Under the pieces are notes generated by a model that ran no database searches, was not told the origin of the DNA, and worked only from the letters and a program-made list of their open reading frames with translations. Below are positions 16,973-24,764 of a DNA stretch of 64,000 nt, one piece after another; position 1 is the stretch's first letter, and each line of letters begins with the position of its first letter. Source of the stretch: Anaerocolumna sp047777345. Lineage in GTDB: Bacteria; Bacillota; Clostridia; Lachnospirales; Lachnospiraceae. Position numbers and translations under genes: made by a program. The stretch covers positions 46,289-110,288 of the forward strand of contig JBKEEJ010000012.1 in NCBI GenBank assembly GCA_047777345.1. The letters run 5' to 3'.

Positions 16973-17038
16973 AAAAGACTTCCATTATTTGGAAAGATGT
17001 TGTAACATGAAATCAAACTCCAATAAGGAGTATGTTCA

Positions 17039-17071
17039 ATGCAAACAGGAGAAGGGAGGATAGCGCCATGA
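17039..17071 (+). CDS. 10-codon ORF coupled to the putative precursor peptide
   Basis: ATG at 17039 after a good AATAAGGAG site (eight-base gap) encodes MQTGEGRIAP. Its TGA overlaps the ATG of the next ORF (CCATGA), and the ribosome-binding site of that ORF (GGGAGG) lies inside it. It may act as a leader ORF that couples or tunes translation of the peptide. It is too short to be certain that it is translated. Confidence 0.35.
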   Translation: MQTGEGRIAP

Positions 17072-17133
17072 AAAAGATTACAGTTCGTCGTGCCGTAAAG
17101 GTTGATGCTACTGCATGGTGGATTATCTTTTAA
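17068..17133 (+). CDS. 21-residue putative precursor peptide of the MccB-like cluster
   Basis: ATG at 17068 follows GGGAGG with an eight-base gap, an excellent ribosome-binding site for such a short ORF. The product begins MKKITVRR, is basic in its first half and ends ATAWWIIF, a hydrophobic aromatic tail. It is followed by hairpins and then the MccB-like enzyme, the same order as mccA-stem-loop-mccB in microcin C operons. The last residue is Phe, whereas MccA peptides end in Asn, the residue that MccB modifies. So it is either a new substrate type or not the substrate. No homologue is recognised. Peptide status is inferred from RBS, position and neighbours. Confidence 0.55.
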   Translation: MKKITVRRAVKVDATAWWIIF

Positions 17134-17160
17134 AAGATTATCCGTATCAAAAACCAAAGG

Positions 17161-17220
17161 CGAGGTTACCGGGCAGGTAACCTCGAAAATATGTTATTTC
17201 AATTAATATTGAAATTTTTT
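17161..17220 (+). terminator. Double hairpin/attenuator between peptide and enzyme genes
   Basis: CGAGGTTACC-GGGCA-GGTAACCTCG (17161-17185) is a perfect 10-bp stem, and ATTTCAAT-TAAT-ATTGAAAT (17196-17215) a perfect 8-bp stem followed by TTTTT. The second has a true intrinsic-terminator layout. Partial termination here would give more peptide mRNA than enzyme mRNA, as in precursor-maturase operons. Confidence 0.75.
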
Positions 17221-17241
17221 ATGTATTTGGAGGAAAATCAA

Positions 17242-18381
17242 ATGAAAAATAAATATAAGAACCCCCGTATTAAGCCAATTTATCCATTGTATAGGCTGAA
17301 TAAAGAAACATTCCGAATTGGTGCACAATTAGGTATTACGGCTGAATTTGGCGATCCGGACGGACAATTATGGGAATTAGCAATTCGTTTGGATGGACGC
17401 CCGGTTACCGTAGTTATTTCGGAGATGAAAGACATTTTTCCGGAATTGACCGATGATGATATTATTGAAGGAATAGAAATACTGGACAGGGAAGGATTTC
17501 TTGAGGAAACTTATTTTGACGAGGAGGTTAATATATCTAAGCGATATATGCCTAATGTAAATTACTTCAGCCGATATATCGGTACAGATGGAAACCGCTT
17601 TCTGCCTCAAAAGCAAATTAATGAAACTACAATACTTCTATTAGGTCTGGGCGGAGGAGGATCAAACATTCTTACTCTTTTAGCCGGCCTTGGTCCAAAA
17701 AAAATTATTATTGTTGATTATGATAATGTGGAAGAAAGTAATTTGGGAAGACAATTACTATATAAGGAAGCAGATATAGGAACGCCTAAGTCCTTAGCGG
17801 CATCACAAGCCATATTAAAGTTAAATTCTGAACTTAATATAGAAGCTCATAATAAGAAAATTCAGACACCGGAGGACGTTTTGGAATATATTTCTGGGGT
17901 TGATTTGGTTATTTGTGCTATAGACGAGCCTCCATTTGTTGCGCAACGAATTGTAAATCAGGCAATTGTTAAAGCTAACGTACCGTGTGTTTTTGGAGCT
18001 TCTCAAGTGAGCAGAGGGCGCGTTTTTACTGTAATACCAGGCAAAACAGGTTGTTTTGATTGCTTAAATCTTCATTACAGTATGAAAGACCCTCAGTTTA
18101 TTGAGCAGTTTATTGCTTTCCGAAACATTAATTTTGCACCACCTACTATTGCATATGCTCCGGCAATTTATCAGCTTACGGCGGCTATTGTGGATGAAGC
18201 AGTTCGTGTTATAACAGGATATGCGAAACCGCGAAGTTTAGGAACACAGTATGAAATAAATTTTGAGGATGGTTCATCCTTTACACATCCCACATGGCCT
18301 CGATATGCCGAACAATGTCCTACATGCGGAAAAGGAAGTGTAAACGATTGGGAAATCTTTAAGTATTATGAAAATAAGTAG
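17242..18381 (+). CDS. ThiF/MccB-like E1 adenylating enzyme
   Basis: A 379-residue E1-superfamily enzyme. Residues about 1-110 look like a winged-helix peptide-binding (RRE-like) domain: LWELAIRLDGR, ELTDDDIIEGIEILDREGFL. The adenylation domain has ILLLGLGGGGSN (ATP loop), IIIVDYDNVEESNLGRQ (D...D.V..SNL.RQ), and zinc-type Cys pairs CFDC and CPTC. Size and layout match MccB of microcin C, which converts the C-terminal Asn of a ribosomal peptide to an AMP-linked form. The start at 17242 has GGAGG; an in-frame ATG at 17191 lies inside the attenuator. It is preceded by a 21-codon ORF, the probable substrate gene. ThiF-type sulfur-transfer chemistry remains possible, but no ThiS-like gene is near. 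Confidence 0.8.
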   Translation: MKNKYKNPRIKPIYPLYRLNKETFRIGAQLGITAEFGDPDGQLWELAIRLDGRPVTVVISEMKDIFPELTDDDIIEGIEILDREGFLEETYFDEEVNISKRYMPNVNYFSRYIGTDGNRFLPQKQINETTILLLGLGGGGSNILTLLAGLGPKKIIIVDYDNVEESNLGRQLLYKEADIGTPKSLAASQAILKLNSELNIEAHNKKIQTPEDVLEYISGVDLVICAIDEPPFVAQRIVNQAIVKANVPCVFGASQVSRGRVFTVIPGKTGCFDCLNLHYSMKDPQFIEQFIAFRNINFAPPTIAYAPAIYQLTAAIVDEAVRVITGYAKPRSLGTQYEINFEDGSSFTHPTWPRYAEQCPTCGKGSVNDWEIFKYYENK

Positions 18382-18428
18382 GAAAAAGAATAATTGGTTC
18401 AATTTATACCTACGATAAGGAGTTCATA

Positions 18429-19076
18429 ATGGCAAGAAATAGGTATCCGGAGGAAACAAAAAATAAAATTTTGAAAGCTGCCCGTTGCCTCTTTTATGAG
18501 AAAGGATATGACAATACTACAATTCAGGATATTATAAATGAGTTAGGGGGATTAACCAAAGGGGTGATATACCATCACTTTAAATCTAAACAACATATCT
18601 TGGAATGTGTGATTGAAAGTTTAGGAGAGAAGGAAGAACAGTATAATTGGTACGATAATTGGCAAGGTGAGACAGGTCTGGAAAAAATAAAGTATCAAAT
18701 TTTAAACTCTATTCAATCGTATGAACGGTATGCAATACTATATTCAGCAGAAGCTTTACTTAATAATCCCAGAATGTTAGGTGAGGCATATTTATCCAGT
18801 TTGCATGATAGTGCAAAATATCTGCAAGTATATATTAACGAAGGAATTTCGGATGGTTCTATTCGTTCAAACTATTCAAAAGAACTTGCCGAATTTATTT
18901 CCTTAACAGTTAATTTATGGTTAGGGTTGAATATATCGAAAGATTCAAGAGAAGAACTTATAAATAAGATGCATTTTTTACAGTATGTTTTTCAATGCAT
19001 TAATATACCCATTATAGATAATACGATTATTAATGCCACATTAAAATTGTATGATTACATTCAAAGCAGAAAATAA
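18429..19076 (+). CDS. TetR-family transcriptional regulator
   Basis: A 215-residue regulator. The N-terminal helix-turn-helix is KNKILKAARCLFYEKGYDNTTIQDI, then GLTKGVIYHHFKSKQHIL, a textbook TetR domain. The C-terminal ligand domain is helical and unassigned. RBS ATAAGGAG. It sits 47 bp after the MccB-like gene and has a terminator behind it, so it probably shares that transcript and may repress the downstream protease/transporter genes or respond to the mature peptide. Confidence 0.9.
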   Translation: MARNRYPEETKNKILKAARCLFYEKGYDNTTIQDIINELGGLTKGVIYHHFKSKQHILECVIESLGEKEEQYNWYDNWQGETGLEKIKYQILNSIQSYERYAILYSAEALLNNPRMLGEAYLSSLHDSAKYLQVYINEGISDGSIRSNYSKELAEFISLTVNLWLGLNISKDSREELINKMHFLQYVFQCINIPIIDNTIINATLKLYDYIQSRK

Positions 19077-19100
19077 TTGCTTTTTTATAAAGCAATTTTG
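19077..19100 (+). terminator. Terminator after the TetR gene
   Basis: TTGCTTT and AAAGCAA form a perfect 7-bp stem (loop TTTAT) followed by TTTTG. It overlaps the end of the TetR gene and separates it from the protease gene. Confidence 0.7.
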
Positions 19101-19169
19101 TTTTGGTGCTATACATACCAGAGGTATGGAAATTAAGTTGGATATTTTATTTTCAGGGAGGTATTAAGG

Positions 19170-20069
19170 ATAAAAAAAGATTATAAACTTAAACACATTA
19201 GCAAACGGCAGCTTAAGAATGGAGAATGGATTGTTTTAGCTCCTGATTCAGAACCGCTTGTTGTATCGGAAGCAGATGCTCTGGAACTGGAGAATACTGT
19301 TTCTTTAGAAAATTACGATGAAGAAACCTTACAAATGCTAAGGGAGAATGGCTTTTTGTCTGAATCTTCTGCTTATAATCGGCAAATACCGGAAGATAAA
19401 AAAAATATCATATGGAATTTAATGAGGTATGGGCTTATTTTTACAGGAATCATAAGTCTTATTGCAGTAATTACAGTAACGCCTCTGGTTGGTATACCGT
19501 TAGGTTATGATATACTTCCCGAGGGTGTCCCCTTAGGTAATGCTGTAATATTCATTGTATTTGTTTCGATGTTTACAACTTTTTTACATGAATGTATGCA
19601 TATGATATATGCTCAGTCAAAGAGACTACATTTGCAAATTAATAAATCCATTGCAGTTGTTTCAATGTCACATATATGGGTTTGGTCATTTTTTTCAAGA
19701 ATAACCGCCCTTGCCGCTGGAATCATATTCGATTTATTTCTTTTAGCTTGTATGACTTGCCTGCAATTATTTTTTGATAGCTGGATGTTGGTAACTTCAT
19801 CTTCAATTCTTTGGGTAAGAATATTATGGCAGTTTGGTTTTCATAGAAAATGTGACGGACAGTTTATTGCAATGGCTGTATTAGATAATCCAGTTATATC
19901 TAAAGATGTCATTACCAGTGGGAATACTCTTAAAAAGGATGAGGATAGGAAGCTATGGAACAGGCTTATAAGGGTAGGATATATGGTTGATGCCATTATA
20001 TTTGTATTTTGGATAGTTCCGTTAATCATCAGATTATTGATTTTTTGTAACATTCTTTATAATGTTTAA
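19170..20069 (+). CDS. M50-like membrane metalloprotease, apparent ATA start
   Basis: A zinc-protease-like membrane protein of 299 residues if read from 19170. FLHECMHMIYA gives HExxH inside a hydrophobic segment, and HRKCDGQFIAMAVLDNP resembles the 'DG' third-ligand motif of M50 site-2-type proteases; four to six membrane spans are visible. An ideal AGGGAGG site (19155-19161) points to 19170, where the codon is ATA, not ATG/GTG/TTG; the frame upstream is closed by TAA at 19134. The first ordinary ATG is 19335, which has no RBS and would delete about 55 residues (YKLKHISKRQL...) that look like a folded RRE/PqqD-like domain. Protease plus ABC exporter recalls the yydHIJ part of the YydF peptide operon, so it may trim or export the peptide or provide immunity. 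Confidence 0.75.
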   Translation: MKKDYKLKHISKRQLKNGEWIVLAPDSEPLVVSEADALELENTVSLENYDEETLQMLRENGFLSESSAYNRQIPEDKKNIIWNLMRYGLIFTGIISLIAVITVTPLVGIPLGYDILPEGVPLGNAVIFIVFVSMFTTFLHECMHMIYAQSKRLHLQINKSIAVVSMSHIWVWSFFSRITALAAGIIFDLFLLACMTCLQLFFDSWMLVTSSSILWVRILWQFGFHRKCDGQFIAMAVLDNPVISKDVITSGNTLKKDEDRKLWNRLIRVGYMVDAIIFVFWIVPLIIRLLIFCNILYNV

Positions 20070-20129
20070 CATAATTTTAAATGTAAGTATACGTTAAGCA
20101 ACAAATAATTTTAGGAGGTTATTATTACA

Positions 20130-21065
20130 ATGCAGGTACAATCGGAAGATTGTCTTCGGATTGAGTCAATTACCAAAATGTATAAGCATGGTCAGGTAAT
20201 GGCAAACTCGGATATTACAACCAGCTTTTACCCGGGACAGATTACAGCTGTGATTGGTCATAACGGAGCAGGGAAGACTACATTACTGAATCAAATCATT
20301 GGGGTTGTGAAACCTGATAGCGGCAATATTACTTATCGTGGCTATTCCTTGATAAAAAACACAAGAATTGCCAGGGAATTTGTTTCAATGATGCCTCAAT
20401 TGCATGTGCCACTTACCGGAGTAACAGTAAGACAGTCCATTGAGTCAGTATTGCATATCCGTTGTATAGTGAAAAAAGAAGTGAAAAAGCGAACAGATCA
20501 GATATTGGCGGATTTAAATATAGAGAAATGGGCAAATCAATCCGGTGATAAATTATCGGGGGGATTGCAGCGACTAACATCCTTTGCCATGGCAGTAGTA
20601 TGTCCTGCACCCATTATTCTCCTTGACGAGCCTACCAATGATGTTGATCCGGTTCGAAGGAAACTTATTTGGAAAATTATGAAAAAGTTAGCCCAAAATG
20701 GTCATATTGTTGCAGTTGTAACACATAATTTATTAGAAGTTGAGCAATATGCGGACCGTTATCTTTTGTTCGATCACGGAAGGCTTATTAAAGATGCTTT
20801 GACAGGAAGCCTGAATCAGGAATTTCCATCGAGTACCCTTATTGCGGCAGTAGATGACAAAAGTATCTTAAATAATATTCCTGTATCTCTGAACTCAAAG
20901 TTTGTAGAGGATGAATCCAGTATAATATTAACCTTGTCATCAGACCAAGTGATTGATGCGGTTCGTTGGGTCCTAAAAATGATTGAGTTAGGTAAAGTTA
21001 CGAATTATAAGTTATCAACAGCATCGTTAGATGCGACATACGGAGGAATGACAAATGGACAATGA
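20130..21065 (+). CDS. ABC transporter ATP-binding protein, peptide cluster (pair 1)
   Basis: A 311-residue ATPase. Walker A is GHNGAGKTTL near residue 46, the Q-loop is MMPQLH, the signature is KLSGGLQRL (a slight variant of LSGGQ), Walker B is IILLDEPTNDVDP and the H-loop is VVTHN. A C-terminal extension of about 75 residues after the ATPase core resembles those of drug or bacteriocin exporters. AGGAGG precedes the ATG. The end overlaps the next gene by 11 bases. It is expected to power the permease encoded next. Confidence 0.9.
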   Translation: MQVQSEDCLRIESITKMYKHGQVMANSDITTSFYPGQITAVIGHNGAGKTTLLNQIIGVVKPDSGNITYRGYSLIKNTRIAREFVSMMPQLHVPLTGVTVRQSIESVLHIRCIVKKEVKKRTDQILADLNIEKWANQSGDKLSGGLQRLTSFAMAVVCPAPIILLDEPTNDVDPVRRKLIWKIMKKLAQNGHIVAVVTHNLLEVEQYADRYLLFDHGRLIKDALTGSLNQEFPSSTLIAAVDDKSILNNIPVSLNSKFVEDESSIILTLSSDQVIDAVRWVLKMIELGKVTNYKLSTASLDATYGGMTNGQ

Positions 21066-21828
21066 GCTTATGAAAAAATCAGCATATCCTTTATACGGCC
21101 ACTCTCTGCGAAAACTATGGGGATTGATTCGATGGAGTCTTATAAGACACAAATATTTAATACCAACCTTTAGTATCGTACAAGCTGTTTTTGCAGTTGC
21201 AATCGTGTGTGGCCTTTCCTTGTTAATACCCAATATTGATATGAATTCCACTGTATATTTATCTTCCGGTGCTCTTACCCTTGGTATAATAGCAGTAGGA
21301 TGTGTTTTGGCACCACAAATAGCAAGTGAATCGAAGCAAAATGGATTATATGAATATCAAAGAACACTTCCTGTGGCAAGATGCAGCATTCTCGTAGCGG
21401 ATATTATTATTTGGACCATTGCATCTTTACCAGGAGTCGTTATGAGCTGTATAGCGGCAGTGCTTCGATTTGGTGTATATATACATATATCACCACTAAG
21501 CATTTTTTTAATTTTAATGGCGCAAATCAGTATGATATGTATTGGGTTTTCCATAGCTTATTGGTTACCGCCCAATGCCATGGCTTTGACAACACAAATT
21601 ATTATGATTGGCGGGCTGTTATTTTCTCCTATTACATATCCTGCCGAGCGACTTCCAGGGTGGTTAATCTACGTATACCAAGCCTTGCCGTTTGTTCCCG
21701 TAAGTAATTTATTGCGTTCCTCCTTGTTTCGTCTTGGAGAAGTTTCAATATTAGATATTTTCGTAGTCTTTTTGTGGATGATCTTGGCGGTAACAACAGC
21801 TTTGGGGGCTTTGGCAAAAAGGAGGTAA
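21055..21828 (+). CDS. ABC-2 type permease (pair 1)
   Basis: A 257-residue membrane protein with six hydrophobic segments, starting after a cytoplasmic N-terminus (LIRWSLIRHKYLIPTFSIVQAVFAVAI). It has an ABC-2 permease outline, including a C-terminal LPGWLIYVYQALPFVPVSNLLR segment. It overlaps the ATPase gene by 11 bases and is followed five bases later by the second ATPase. Probable partner of the 20130 ATPase in export or self-immunity. Confidence 0.85.
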   Translation: MDNELMKKSAYPLYGHSLRKLWGLIRWSLIRHKYLIPTFSIVQAVFAVAIVCGLSLLIPNIDMNSTVYLSSGALTLGIIAVGCVLAPQIASESKQNGLYEYQRTLPVARCSILVADIIIWTIASLPGVVMSCIAAVLRFGVYIHISPLSIFLILMAQISMICIGFSIAYWLPPNAMALTTQIIMIGGLLFSPITYPAERLPGWLIYVYQALPFVPVSNLLRSSLFRLGEVSILDIFVVFLWMILAVTTALGALAKRR

Positions 21829-21832
21829 TTTA

Positions 21833-22573
21833 ATGCAACGAATCATAGCTCAAAATATTCAAAAATCAATTGACAACAAGATGATTCTTCAAATGGTTAA
21901 TTTATTTGTAAATCAAGGGGAAATATGCGCACTTATCGGACCGAATGGGGCGGGGAAAACCACCTTAATTAAATGTCTTCTGGGTTTGGTTTATCCTGAA
22001 AACGGGAGTATACAAATCAATGGCCAGACATTATCTGATAAAAGAAAAACTGATTTATTAAAGAATATCGGTTCCGTGCTGCAGTATCCTGAGAGTATTT
22101 CTCATTTGACTGTAAATCAATTATTTATGGAACATTTTCATTACTTAAATATGAATCCTTCTAAGAAATGGGAGGAATTTTTACAAAAGGTAGGTTTAAA
22201 TGTATCTGGCAATATGCAAATAGGAAAAATGTCATTGGGTATGAAACAACGGCTTCTTTTCGCTATGGCCCTTTCGCATAGCCCGAACATTATTATATTG
22301 GATGAACCGTTTAATGGCTTGGATATTGATGGAATTAATTTGATAAAAGATATGCTAAAAGATTTAACACAAAATGGCATCAGTATACTTATCGCAAGTC
22401 ATTCCCTGTCCGAACTGGAGGATATCGCCACAAGTGTAGTTTTTATGCTAAATGGCAGAACCTATGAAAAAAAGAATGTTAAAGAGATAAAAAGACAATT
22501 TCCGGGAGGATTGAAAGAATATTATCAACATATTAAGAAAGGAATATCATATGAAGCGGGATCTTTTGTTTGA
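21833..22573 (+). CDS. ABC transporter ATP-binding protein (pair 2)
   Basis: A 246-residue ATPase. Walker A is GPNGAGKTTLIK, the Q-loop SVLQYPES, the signature KMSLGMKQRL (degenerate, as in BcrA-type ATPases), Walker B IIILDEPFNGLD, the H-loop IASHS. RBS AAAGGAGG. The sequence resembles ATPases of bacitracin/lantibiotic immunity exporters (BcrA, LanF type), which protect the producer from its own peptide. Two ATPase-permease pairs in one cluster would allow one for export and one for immunity. Confidence 0.9.
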   Translation: MQRIIAQNIQKSIDNKMILQMVNLFVNQGEICALIGPNGAGKTTLIKCLLGLVYPENGSIQINGQTLSDKRKTDLLKNIGSVLQYPESISHLTVNQLFMEHFHYLNMNPSKKWEEFLQKVGLNVSGNMQIGKMSLGMKQRLLFAMALSHSPNIIILDEPFNGLDIDGINLIKDMLKDLTQNGISILIASHSLSELEDIATSVVFMLNGRTYEKKNVKEIKRQFPGGLKEYYQHIKKGISYEAGSFV

Positions 22574-23261
22574 ACTAAATAAAACCCAAAAGAGTAATTG
22601 GGTTATACTGATTTTGGCTGGTCTGGTGCAATTGGTATTTCTATATTTTTTTACAGTAGTCGGACGTTTTGAACCTTCAAGTAAAGAGGATATCTTATCA
22701 GACTATCGTGGAATTACAGGATTATCGTCTGCGGTTACTGTATGTATCTTAGTAATTTATGGCACGGTTCTTATTAATCGGTTAATTGTGTCAAACTATA
22801 TTGGGGATAACAGGCTCAGACTGTATTTATATCCATCAGGCAGAGGTAAATTGTACCTTATAAAAAATATTGCCTTTGTAATTTCATTTAGCGTGTATCA
22901 ATTGATTGGAATACTTATTGGAAATCTGATATATCTGTTTGGAGAATATTACTTTCCGGTATTGGTTTCGCCTGTGCCCATATCCACATATTGGCCAGAA
23001 TTTATCTCATCGGCAATAATTTGTACCCTGTTGACTTTATCTATTGTGTTATTATCCAGTATAGTTGGGATAAAAATGTCATCGCCGGTTGCAACAGTTG
23101 TTTCGGGCATAGTACTTATAACATTATGTGGAAATCTTATGGCAGTGTCATTTTTTCAGTCACAGAATTTTACATTTGTAGTTGTGATGCTTACCTTTCT
23201 TCTGGCTTGTGCCGGTATAATTATGTCGGCATTTCGAATTAATAAAGACGAAGTATTATAA
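22551..23261 (+). CDS. ABC-2 type permease (pair 2)
   Basis: A 236-residue protein with six hydrophobic segments; the first span follows a short charged N-terminus (WVILILAGLVQLVFLYFF). It overlaps the ATPase gene by 23 bases and has AAAGGAA before its ATG. It has the size and layout of LanE/LanG- or BcrB-like immunity permeases, though no residue motif proves this. It is the last gene of the cluster and is followed by a terminator. Confidence 0.82.
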   Translation: MKRDLLFELNKTQKSNWVILILAGLVQLVFLYFFTVVGRFEPSSKEDILSDYRGITGLSSAVTVCILVIYGTVLINRLIVSNYIGDNRLRLYLYPSGRGKLYLIKNIAFVISFSVYQLIGILIGNLIYLFGEYYFPVLVSPVPISTYWPEFISSAIICTLLTLSIVLLSSIVGIKMSSPVATVVSGIVLITLCGNLMAVSFFQSQNFTFVVVMLTFLLACAGIIMSAFRINKDEVL

Positions 23262-23302
23262 ATTTAATATGTAGTAAATATGAGGCATATTAAGTATTAG
23301 GG

Positions 23303-23348
23303 AAAGAGAGTCTAAGGCAATCAGGCAAAATGATCTTAGGCTCTTTTC
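23303..23348 (+). terminator. Terminator of the peptide/ABC cluster
   Basis: AGAGTCTAAG pairs with CTTAGGCTCT (10 bp with one G-T) with an 18-nt loop and then TTTT. Confidence 0.75.
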
Positions 23349-23514
23349 TATTTACGGAACTTACCTTTAACCATAAGTTCTTAAAAATAAGGCATTTGCA
23401 TATATATTACATTTTTTCCTCCATATCCCTAATGAAATAATACTGTATTTCAACTATAATAAGTTTGTAATAAATTTAACAGTTTTGTAACAAATGATAT
23501 TTATGGAGGTTCAT

Positions 23515-24714
23515 ATGATAAAATTAAAGAAACTTGCTACCTATTGTGCGATAGGAACAATTGCATTAAACAGCCAGTCTGTTGTCACAAAAGCCGAAGT
23601 AACGCCTGTTGCAGGAATCGATTTATTATTAAGTGATTTTTATGAAGATGAGGGAAATGAAAATAAAGATATTAAGGCATATTTATCATCGAATGAGTTC
23701 AAAGATTACGCAAATATTTCTTTTGCGGATGTCACCAATTATGTGAATATCAGAAAGAAAGCCAGTGAAAACAGCAAGATTCTGGGAATGCTTTATAATA
23801 ATTCGGCCGCAACCGTATTAGGAAAAAAAGGGGACTGGTACAAAGTGAAATCCGGAAGCGTAACCGGATATGTCAAAGCGGATTATCTGGTAACCGGAAA
23901 AAAGGCAGCAGCGCTTGCATCCAAAGTCGGTACAAGGATTGCAACCGTAAATACAACTACTCTTAAAGTAAGAAAAGAAGCAAGTATGGATTCTGAAGTA
24001 TTGACCCTGGTACCCATCGGAGAAGAACTGACGGTTACGAAAGAATCCGATGACTGGATTAAAGTAGTGATAAATAATCGGGAAAAAGGTTATGTGTCGG
24101 CTGATTATGTGGATTTGACCACTGTTTATGAGAAAGCAATCTCTATAGAAGAACAAAAACGACTGGAAGCGGAAAAAGCGGCAAGAATTAAGGCGGAAAA
24201 TGCCAGAAAGGCCATCAGTTCCTCAAGTTCTGGTAACAGTTCTGCCACATCTTCAAATTCAACCAGCCAAAAGAAAACAAGCAGCAATTCAAATTCATAC
24301 ACAGCAAGCAAATCGGCAAGCAGTACCGCTTCGTCCCAAAACACTTCCGGTTCATCCATCCGAAGCAAAATCGTAAATTATGCTTTACAATTTGAAGGTA
24401 ATCCTTATGTTTGGGGCGGTACCAGCTTAACCAACGGTACAGACTGTTCCGGCTTTACCCAGTCCGTGTTCCGGGATATGGGAATCAGTATACCAAGAGA
24501 TTCCAGATCACAGGCGGCAGGAGGAAAGACAGTATCATTATCTTCCATACAGCCGGGAGACCTGATTTTTTATGCAAGAGGCGGCACTATCAATCACGTT
24601 GCTTTATACATAGGAAACGGTAAAGTAATCAGCGCGAAAAACAGCAACTTAGGAATCAGAATAAACAATTATGATTACAGAACTCCAGTAAAAGCGGTCA
24701 GCTATCTGGATTAA
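23515..24714 (+). CDS. Secreted NlpC/P60 cell-wall hydrolase with two SH3 domains
   Basis: A 399-residue exported protein. A signal peptide (MIKLKKLATYCAIGTIALNS) is followed by two bacterial SH3 domains at about residues 60-125 (VNIRKKASENSKILG; WYKVKSGSVTGYVKADYL) and 135-200 (LKVRKEASMDSEVL; WIKVVINNREKGYVSADYV). Next come a Glu/Ala/Arg helix, a Ser-rich linker and the NlpC/P60 domain (about 290-399) with YVWGGTS, the catalytic Cys in TDCSGFTQ and the His in INHVALYIG. It cleaves D-Glu-diamino acid bonds in peptidoglycan. The start at 23515 has GGAGG; an in-frame start at 23494 lacks an RBS. Confidence 0.9.
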   Translation: MIKLKKLATYCAIGTIALNSQSVVTKAEVTPVAGIDLLLSDFYEDEGNENKDIKAYLSSNEFKDYANISFADVTNYVNIRKKASENSKILGMLYNNSAATVLGKKGDWYKVKSGSVTGYVKADYLVTGKKAAALASKVGTRIATVNTTTLKVRKEASMDSEVLTLVPIGEELTVTKESDDWIKVVINNREKGYVSADYVDLTTVYEKAISIEEQKRLEAEKAARIKAENARKAISSSSSGNSSATSSNSTSQKKTSSNSNSYTASKSASSTASSQNTSGSSIRSKIVNYALQFEGNPYVWGGTSLTNGTDCSGFTQSVFRDMGISIPRDSRSQAAGGKTVSLSSIQPGDLIFYARGGTINHVALYIGNGKVISAKNSNLGIRINNYDYRTPVKAVSYLD

Positions 24715-24764
24715 AAGAGAATCCGTAATATATTAAAAAAAGATATGAAACGAGGCAATCGGAA

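Noticed and set aside
16937..17005. 22-codon ORF starting MCYLRRYHA as the precursor peptide
   Set aside because: Its GGAG is only three bases from the ATG and it overlaps the TTTACG repeats; the ORF at 17068 has a far better RBS and position.
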